Positions 7,471-11,992 of a DNA stretch of 11,992 nt are shown in pieces (the first letter of the stretch is position 1; each line of letters starts with the position of its first letter). The stretch is taken from positions 1-11,992 of the forward strand of contig UQVV01000034.1 in the NCBI GenBank assembly GCA_900544635.1, read 5' to 3'. The position numbers and the translations under genes were made by a program. The notes beneath the pieces are model-generated. The model made no database searches. It was given only the letters and a program-made list of their open reading frames with translations, and was not told the origin of the DNA. Source of the stretch: an uncultured Cloacibacillus sp. GTDB taxonomy: Bacteria > Synergistota > Synergistia > Synergistales > Synergistaceae.

Positions 7471-8259
7471 TTATATCGCCTTCACCATTCCGCCGTCGAC
7501 GAGCACGGTCTGGCCCGTGATGAAGGTGTTCGAGGGCGCGCAGAGGAAGGCGGCGAGCTTGCCGTATTCGTCGGGGCGTCCGTAGCGGCCGAGCGGGATT
7601 CCCGCGAAGGCTTTTTTCTGAAGTTCTTCGACGGTGATGCCGGCCTTCTCGGCGCGTATCTTGTCGAGCTGGTCGATGCGCGCGGTGCCGATGCGTCCCG
7701 GCGCTATGACGTTGATGAGGATGTTGTCGCGCCCGAGCTCCTGCGAGAGGGTCTTGGCGAGGCCGACGACGCCCATGCGGAAGGTGTTCGAGAGGATGAG
7801 GTTGTCGAGGACGGCCTTGACCGACGACGAGGTGGAGCAGAGTATGCGTCCGCCGCCCTGCTCGCGCATGTAGGGAAGGACCTCGCGTATCGTGCGGATG
7901 TAGGAGAGCAGGCAGAGCTCGTAGGCGTCCTGCCAGTCCTTGTCGCTGAAGGCGTCGAATGGGCCGGGCTTCGGGCCGCCGGTGTTGTTGACGAGCGCGT
8001 ATATCGGGCCGCACTTCTCCGCGGTCGTCCTGACGAGGTTCTTTATGTCGTCGGGGTTCGTGATGCTGCCGACGAAGAACTCGGGGCGGTTGCCGGTCTC
8101 CTTGAAGATGTCCTCCTGCGCCTCCTTGAGCTGGTCCTCGAAGGGCGAGAATATCATAACCTTCGCGCCCTCGCGCGCGAGCTCGCAGGCTATCGCCTTG
8201 CCGAGTCCGCTGCTCGAGGCCATTACGAGCGCGCTTTTGTCTTTGAGTCCGAGATCCAT
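7471..8259 (-). CDS. SDR-family protein with non-canonical active site
   Basis: This 262-residue soluble Rossmann-fold protein belongs to the short-chain dehydrogenase/reductase superfamily. Visible elements are a degenerate dinucleotide loop ASSSGLG (14-20, canonical TGxxxGxG), NNTGG at 91-95, the Ser-rich strand STSSSV (142-147) and the C-terminal FITGQTVLVDGG. The catalytic YxxxK is absent: the aligned positions read S157-N-T-F-R161. A known SDR subgroup resembling beta-ketoacyl-ACP reductases departs from both motifs in this way, so this is a family trait rather than damage; its chemistry is not established. The ATG has AGGAGG 8 bases upstream. The gene starts 15 bases after the FAH-family stop and is the last gene of the aminotransferase operon. 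Confidence 0.85.
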   Translation of the reverse strand: MDLGLKDKSALVMASSSGLGKAIACELAREGAKVMIFSPFEDQLKEAQEDIFKETGNRPEFFVGSITNPDDIKNLVRTTAEKCGPIYALVNNTGGPKPGPFDAFSDKDWQDAYELCLLSYIRTIREVLPYMREQGGGRILCSTSSSVKAVLDNLILSNTFRMGVVGLAKTLSQELGRDNILINVIAPGRIGTARIDQLDKIRAEKAGITVEELQKKAFAGIPLGRYGRPDEYGKLAAFLCAPSNTFITGQTVLVDGGMVKAI

Positions 8260-8274
8260 GTTTATTTCCTCCTC

Positions 8275-9183
8275 TTATTTATTTCTGATTTTCAGGTCGA
8301 TTACCGGGTTGACGAGCGGTTCGAAGGCGAAGCCGTCCGGCCCCGTGATGCGGCACTCGGCCGTGTCGCCGTCCTGGATGTGTACCGCGCGCGGCGTTCC
8401 GGTCGAGAGTATGTCGCCGGGCAGCCAGCCCTGCATGTGCGAGACGAGCGCGACGAGGCGCGAGGGGCTGAAGGTCATGTTCGAGACGGTGTTCTTCGCG
8501 TGGACTTCTCCGTTGTGGACGGTCGCCACTTCGAGCGCCGAGACGTCGGGCACTTCGTCGGGCGTCACGAGCTGCGGGCCGAAGGTGAAGAAGGTGTCGA
8601 AGCCCTTGACGATGGTCAGGTAGCGCGGGTTGAGGCGCAGTATCGACTCTTCGGTCATGTCGAGTATCGTCGTGTAGCCAGCGACGTATTTGAGCCAGTC
8701 CTTCTCTTCGATGAACTTGCATTTTTTGCCGATGATGACGCCGAGCTCGCCCTCCGCGGTCGTCTTCTGCGCCTCGGGCAGCGCGGGGATTTTTATCTCG
8801 TCGCCGGGGCCGGCTATGCACGAGGCGGGCTTGTAGAAGCTTCCGGGGAAGACCTGCGGCGTCTTCTCGCCGAGGTCGCCCGCGTGGTCCTTGTAGTTGA
8901 GGCCGATGCCGAAGATTCTCTGCGGGTTCCTGTAGAGCGGGCCGTAGACCACTTCGTTGTAGGGGATGGCCTCTTTTTCGGCGAGCGTCTCGGCCTCGGC
9001 CCTGCCGCCCGCGTTGTACCACTCGGTGAGCGGCTCGAGCTGCTCCTTCTCTATGAGCGGGAGTATCTCGCCCTCGGGCTCGAAGCCCGCGCGCAGGCCG
9101 AGCGCCGTCAGCGGCAGCAGGCCGCTCTTCGTCACGAGCCCGGCGCGCTCCACGTTCCATTTGCGGAATGTCGCTAATCTCAT
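8275..9183 (-). CDS. Fumarylacetoacetate hydrolase (FAH) family protein
   Basis: This 302-residue cytoplasmic enzyme has a C-terminal FAA_hydrolase domain (about 88-300) after a variable N-terminal part. Landmarks are GLNYKDH (94-100), FYKPAS, the metal ligands E144 and E146 in AEGELGVIIGK, D175 in ILDMT, KGFDTFFTFGP (193-203) and STGTP (260-264). Family members split C-C bonds of acylpyruvates, decarboxylate oxaloacetate or act on 2-keto-3-deoxy acids, using Mg or Mn. The usual NDxTxRD stretch is changed here to LDMTEES, so the substrate may differ from the well-known members. An AAGGAGGT site 8 bases before the ATG gives a very strong translation start. The gap from the aminotransferase stop is 20 bases. 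Confidence 0.9.
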   Translation of the reverse strand: MRLATFRKWNVERAGLVTKSGLLPLTALGLRAGFEPEGEILPLIEKEQLEPLTEWYNAGGRAEAETLAEKEAIPYNEVVYGPLYRNPQRIFGIGLNYKDHAGDLGEKTPQVFPGSFYKPASCIAGPGDEIKIPALPEAQKTTAEGELGVIIGKKCKFIEEKDWLKYVAGYTTILDMTEESILRLNPRYLTIVKGFDTFFTFGPQLVTPDEVPDVSALEVATVHNGEVHAKNTVSNMTFSPSRLVALVSHMQGWLPGDILSTGTPRAVHIQDGDTAECRITGPDGFAFEPLVNPVIDLKIRNK

Positions 9184-9203
9184 CTATATGAACCTCCTTG
9201 GGG

Positions 9204-10385
9204 TTATTTTACCGCGAGCCGTGCGAAAGCGGCCTTCATACGCTCGCAGCCCTCGGCGATGTTGTCGAGGCTGTTGGCGAAGCTCATGCGCAGATAGCCC
9301 TCGCCGTTGACGCCGAAGACGCTGCCTGGGACGAGCGCGATCTTCGCCTCGTCGAGCAGATATTCCGCAATCTCGGCGCATGGGCGTCCGAGCCCCTTGA
9401 CGTTGATGAAGATGTAGAAGGCTCCCTTCGGCGATAGGCAGCTAGCGCCCGGCATGTCGTTTATCGCCTTGACCGCGTAGTCGCGGCGGCGCTGAAATTC
9501 GCGCACCATCAGCTCGACTTCGTCCTTCTCGCCGCGCAGCGCCGTTATCGCGGCGCGCTGGACGAACGACGCGGCGCAGGTCGTGTTGTGCTGGTGTATC
9601 TTGTTCATCGCTATTACGAGCTCTTTCGGCGCGGCGGCGTAGCCTATGCGCCAGCCTGTCATCGAGTATGCTTTCGAGAAGCCGTTAAGCGTCACCGTGC
9701 GCTCCGCCATTCCGGGCAGCGAGGCGATGCTCGTCTGCTTCTCTCCGTCGTAGACGAGGCGCTCGTAAATTTCGTCGGAGATGACGAGCAGGTCGTGTTC
9801 CTTCGCAAGCGCGGCTATCCCCTCGAGCTTTGCGCGCGACAGGACGCCGCCCGTCGGGTTGCACGGCGTGAGCAGGACTATAGCCTTGGTGCGCGGCGTT
9901 ACCTTCGCGCGCATCTCCTCAAGGCTCGGCTCGAAGCCGTTCTCCTCGGTCAGCGAGTAGGAGACGGGCTTCGCCTTGAAGAGCGCGGGGACGTTGAGGT
10001 AATTTATCCAGACCGGGTCGGGTATCAGCAGCTCGTCGCCCTCGTCGAGCACCGTGCAGAGCAGGTCGAAGACCGCCTCCGACAGCCCCGCCGTCACGAG
10101 CACGTTCTCCGCCGCGCAGGGGATGCCGTTCGCCGCGCGCAGCCGCTCGGCTATCGCCTCGCGCAGCTCCGTCATGCCGAAGTTCGAGGTGTAGAACACC
10201 TCGCCGTCGCGCAGGCTCTTCATCGCCGCCTCTTTTATGTAGGCTGGCGTATCGAAGTCCGGACGGCCTATTTCAAAATGAATGACGCGCTCTCCCGCGC
10301 GTTCCATAGCGAGCGCCTTTTCGTTGACCTTGCGTATGCCCGACGGCGCGAGCGCGCCGACCCTCGCGGCGGTGAAATCTCTCAT
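9204..10385 (-). CDS. PLP-dependent class I/II aminotransferase
   Basis: This 393-residue cytoplasmic fold-type I enzyme moves an amino group from an amino acid to a 2-oxo acid. The full set of active-site landmarks is present: FEIGRPDFDTP near 37-47, N176 in CNPTGG, D204 and Y207 in ISDEIYE, the PLP-binding lysine K238 in FSKAYSMTGWRIGYA, and R366 in YLRMSFA for the substrate carboxylate. It resembles the aspartate/aromatic/branched-chain group usually called AspC-like; the substrate cannot be fixed from the sequence. The ATG has AAAGGGG 8 bases upstream. It is the first gene of a three-gene operon with the FAH-family and SDR-like genes, and it is divergent from a LysR-type regulator. Confidence 0.93.
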   Translation of the reverse strand: MRDFTAARVGALAPSGIRKVNEKALAMERAGERVIHFEIGRPDFDTPAYIKEAAMKSLRDGEVFYTSNFGMTELREAIAERLRAANGIPCAAENVLVTAGLSEAVFDLLCTVLDEGDELLIPDPVWINYLNVPALFKAKPVSYSLTEENGFEPSLEEMRAKVTPRTKAIVLLTPCNPTGGVLSRAKLEGIAALAKEHDLLVISDEIYERLVYDGEKQTSIASLPGMAERTVTLNGFSKAYSMTGWRIGYAAAPKELVIAMNKIHQHNTTCAASFVQRAAITALRGEKDEVELMVREFQRRRDYAVKAINDMPGASCLSPKGAFYIFINVKGLGRPCAEIAEYLLDEAKIALVPGSVFGVNGEGYLRMSFANSLDNIAEGCERMKAAFARLAVK

Positions 10386-10452
10386 ATTTCATTCCCCTTT
10401 CCTTGAATCACGGCGTTTCCGAAAATTTCGCTTTTCCTCTTATTCCGTCATT

Positions 10453-10481
10453 ATGTTAGTGAAACACCGCCTTGCTGTAAA
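10453..10481 (-). promoter_or_regulatory. Promoter of the aminotransferase operon
   Basis: On the minus strand TTTACA (10481-10476, 5/6) is 17 bases from TAACAT (10458-10453, 4/6). The predicted start is about 60 bases before the ATG. Its -35 box overlaps the -35 of the divergent lysR promoter (10472-10477) by two bases, so the two would compete or be co-regulated. Confidence 0.55.
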
Positions 10482-10500
10482 ATACTTATGCGCGTATAAC
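10472..10500 (+). promoter_or_regulatory. Promoter of the LysR-type regulator gene
   Basis: TTGCTG (10472-10477, 4/6) is followed after 17 bases by TATAAC (10495-10500, 5/6). The transcript would start near 10507, about 35 bases before the proposed TTG start. The -10 box is the left half of a perfect palindrome, which points to autoregulation. Confidence 0.6.
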
Positions 10501-10523
10501 GTTATATGGCTGTTCCTATAACG
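10495..10523 (+). promoter_or_regulatory. Candidate operator: repeated TATAACG half-sites
   Basis: TATAACG occurs at 10495-10501 and again at 10517-10523, 22 bases (about two helical turns) apart. CGTTATA at 10500-10506 makes a perfect 12-bp palindrome with the first copy (TATAACGTTATA) and a 7-bp inverted repeat with the second, with a 10-base gap. The array covers the lysR -10 box and transcript start, where an autorepressing LysR-type protein would bind. Binding is inferred, not shown. Confidence 0.45.
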
Positions 10524-10541
10524 GCGGGAGGAGGCGGCGCG

Positions 10542-11456
10542 TTGCTCAAGGACATCGAATACATCTACGCGGTATATAAAGAGCGGAGCTTTTCGAAAGC
10601 GGCGCGGCGGCTCTTCATCTCGCAGCCGTCGCTCTCCGCCGCGGTCAAGCGCGTCGAGCAGGAGCTCGGCCTGCCGCTCTTCAACCGAAGCACGAGCCCA
10701 GTCTCGCTCACCGAAGCCGGAGAATATTACATAAAATCAGCGGAAAAGATAATGGAGATAGAGCGCGAGATGCGCGCGCACCTCGCGGAGCTCGCGGGCG
10801 GCGGCCCCGCGAGCCTGCGCGTCGGCAGCTCGATGTTCTTCTGCTCCTACGTGCTGCCCGACATCGTCGGGGAATTCCGCAAGGAGCACGGCAGCGTCGT
10901 CGTGACGCTCTCCGAGGGCAGCAGCGTCGCGCTCTCGGAGAAGCTCAAGGACGGGAGCCTCGACTTCATGCTCGAGGCGGAGCCGCCGGACAAAAATATT
11001 TTCGAGTCAGCCGTGTGGACGACGGAGGAAATAATCCTGGCCGTTCCCGCAGCCTTCGCGATAAACGGCGAGCTTGAGGAATACCGCTGCACATTCGGGG
11101 AGCTCGCGGCGTCGCGCAAGGGCGGCCCGCGCAAGCCCGCCGCGCCGCCGGAGCGCTTCGCGGGCGAGGAATTTCTGATACTGACGAAATGGAACGACCT
11201 GCACCGCCGCGCAATGGCGATATGCCGCCGCGCCGGCTTCGCGCCGAAGGTCTCGATGTACCTCGAACAGATGATGACGGCATATTATCTCGCATGCGAG
11301 GGCAAGGGCATCGCCTTCGTGCGCGACGCGCTGCTCGACTGTCTGCCGCCGACGGACAAGGTCTTTTTCTACCGCATCGACAGCCCGGAGTCCGAGCGCG
11401 GAATCTACCTCTCCTACAAAAAATCCGGCGGCCTCAGATACAGCGCGATTTCATAG
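10542..11456 (+). CDS. LysR-type transcriptional regulator
   Basis: This 304-residue DNA-binding regulator has an N-terminal winged helix-turn-helix (about 1-60) with the family signature SFSKAARRLFISQPSLS (16-32) and RVEQELGLPLFNRS (37-50). A linker helix and a periplasmic-binding-protein-like effector domain from about 90 to the end follow. The TTG start at 10542 is preferred over the ATG 36 bases upstream: GGGAGGAGG ends 7 bases before the TTG, and the resulting MLKDIEYIYAVYKE is a normal LysR N-terminus. The ATG would add 12 Gly-rich residues encoded across that ribosome site. The gene is divergent from the aminotransferase operon, the standard arrangement for a LysR regulator and its target. 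The effector is unknown, perhaps an intermediate of the operon's pathway. No clear terminator follows. Confidence 0.92.
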   Translation: MLKDIEYIYAVYKERSFSKAARRLFISQPSLSAAVKRVEQELGLPLFNRSTSPVSLTEAGEYYIKSAEKIMEIEREMRAHLAELAGGGPASLRVGSSMFFCSYVLPDIVGEFRKEHGSVVVTLSEGSSVALSEKLKDGSLDFMLEAEPPDKNIFESAVWTTEEIILAVPAAFAINGELEEYRCTFGELAASRKGGPRKPAAPPERFAGEEFLILTKWNDLHRRAMAICRRAGFAPKVSMYLEQMMTAYYLACEGKGIAFVRDALLDCLPPTDKVFFYRIDSPESERGIYLSYKKSGGLRYSAIS

Positions 11457-11557
11457 AATTCATGAAAAGAGCGAAGCTCCCGCGCGAAAGCACAAAGACG
11501 GCGGACGAGTAAGATTCGCCCGCGTGGGGATTTTACCCCCTTGTTATCCCCTTAATG

Positions 11558-11587
11558 TGCACAATAGGGTATAATAAAGGGTATAAA
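11558..11587 (+). promoter_or_regulatory. Candidate promoter of the last gene
   Basis: An AT-rich patch holds two -10-like boxes in a 12-base direct repeat (AGGGTATAA at 11566-11574 and 11578-11586): TATAAT at 11570-11575 and TATAAA at 11582-11587. TGCACA (11558-11563, 4/6) is 18 bases from the second box. No good -35 pairs with the first. The transcript would start about 25-35 bases before the ATG. Confidence 0.4.
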
Positions 11588-11618
11588 ATTTTCCCTACAT
11601 GGTCGAGGTGAAAAAATC

Positions 11619-11992
11619 ATGCCGGACGAAGTTGTTTTATCTCAATTAGCCGAGCTCGAACGCCAAATTGCGGAGCTGCCGGCCGGTTCGCTCTCTGTCA
11701 AGAACATCAAAGGCAGAAAGTACTATTACCACCGTTGGTACGAAAATAAAAAGCGCCGCGAAAAGTATCTCTCCGACGAAGAGGCCGCCGTTTTCTCCGA
11801 AAAAATCAGCCGCAGAAAAGCCCTTGAGGCCGAGCTGAAAGCGCTGCGCGGGAAAATTGCGCCTGAAATGCGCGGCGCGCGGCGCGCGTATGAATTTGCC
11901 TCCGTCGTGCGCACAGGCGGCGCTCTGCGTATTTTTTCAAACTCCGTCAGCGGTTATAAAAAGCGCGAATGTTTCCAAAAGCTGCATGAATT
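11619..11992 (+). CDS. N-terminal part of accessory protein, possibly an AAA ATPase
   Basis: The frame is open from ATG 11619 to the window edge (about 124 residues seen) and the ATG has GAGGTG 8 bases upstream. The N-terminus has a helix, then LPAGSLSVKNIKGRKYYYH (20-38), a charged stretch KKRREKYLSDEEA and a likely coiled-coil helix to about residue 80. VRTGGALRIFSNSVSGYKKR and ECFQKLHE end the visible part. I recall the LPxGxxxxKxIxGxxYxY element in small families of mobile or accessory proteins. I also recall RTGxxLxxFxxxVxGYKKRExxQxLH just before the P-loop of AAA ATPases of the DUF4143 type. The ATPase core would lie beyond the window, so this is a recollection-based guess. The codons are clearly less GC-biased than those of the neighbours, which suggests horizontal transfer. 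Confidence 0.5.
   Translation, partial: MPDEVVLSQLAELERQIAELPAGSLSVKNIKGRKYYYHRWYENKKRREKYLSDEEAAVFSEKISRRKALEAELKALRGKIAPEMRGARRAYEFASVVRTGGALRIFSNSVSGYKKRECFQKLHE

Noticed and set aside
7366..9177. 603-codon open frame on the plus strand
   Set aside because: It is antisense to both the SDR-like and FAH-family genes and crosses their operon terminator. No ribosome site or domain was seen.
11462..11512. Possible 16-residue peptide after lysR (ATG to TAA)
   Set aside because: It has no ribosome site and no conserved pattern, and it is the tail of a shadow frame overlapping lysR.
11530..11552. GGGGAT / ATCCCC inverted repeat as a lysR terminator
   Set aside because: The stem is short with a long loop and is not followed by a T-tract; GGGG-ATTTTA-CCCC is an alternative fold of only four pairs.
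1..11992. CRISPR arrays, tRNA or rRNA genes, insertion sequences
   Set aside because: I saw no regularly spaced repeats, tRNA cloverleaf-like segments, rRNA-like sequence or transposase-like coding region on either strand.

Overview
The window is about 12 kb of GC-rich bacterial chromosome with tightly packed genes. Gene starts have strong Shine-Dalgarno sites, some start codons are GTG or TTG, and many transcription units end in hairpin-plus-T terminators. Long shadow reading frames run antisense to most genes because of the GC bias. The content (a peptidase T/sodium symporter pair, an aminotransferase-led catabolic operon, and a tail resembling type III glutamine synthetase) suggests an anaerobe living on peptides and amino acids. 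A member of Synergistota or a GC-rich gut Firmicute would fit, but this is an inference from gene content and no rRNA or marker gene settles it.

Layout: (1) At 1-189 lies the 3' end of a + strand gene that looks like type III glutamine synthetase, with its terminator. (2) At 231-1586 is an MFS exporter with its own promoter. (3) Convergent to it, at 1634-2591 (-), is a one-gene unit for an amidohydrolase (Amidohydro_2) with a near-consensus promoter and a terminator. (4) At 2606-5346 (-) is a two-gene operon, a sodium:solute symporter followed by peptidase T, ended by a strong hairpin with T-tracts on both sides. (5) At 5593-6384 (+) is a short radical SAM protein of the SplB-like family, transcribed divergently from the symporter. 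(6) At 6401-7379 (-) is an EamA-family transporter with an extended -10 promoter. (7) At 7403-10481 (-) is a three-gene operon: class I/II aminotransferase, FAH-family hydrolase, and a short-chain dehydrogenase-like protein whose catalytic Tyr and Lys are replaced. (8) At 10472-11456 (+) is a divergent LysR-type regulator, very probably the regulator of that operon. A set of TATAACG repeats lies over its promoter. (9) From 11619 to the window edge (+) is the start of an accessory-looking gene of less GC-biased composition, matching what I recall as the N-terminal region of a family of AAA ATPases.

Working together: the symporter and PepT would import small peptides or amino acids and trim tripeptides. 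The LysR-controlled cassette would deaminate an amino acid to a 2-oxo acid and process it with a hydrolase/decarboxylase and an SDR-like protein. The substrate cannot be read from the sequence. No CRISPR array, rRNA, tRNA, insertion sequence or clear phage gene was seen, and no stretch longer than 300 bases lacks a gene.
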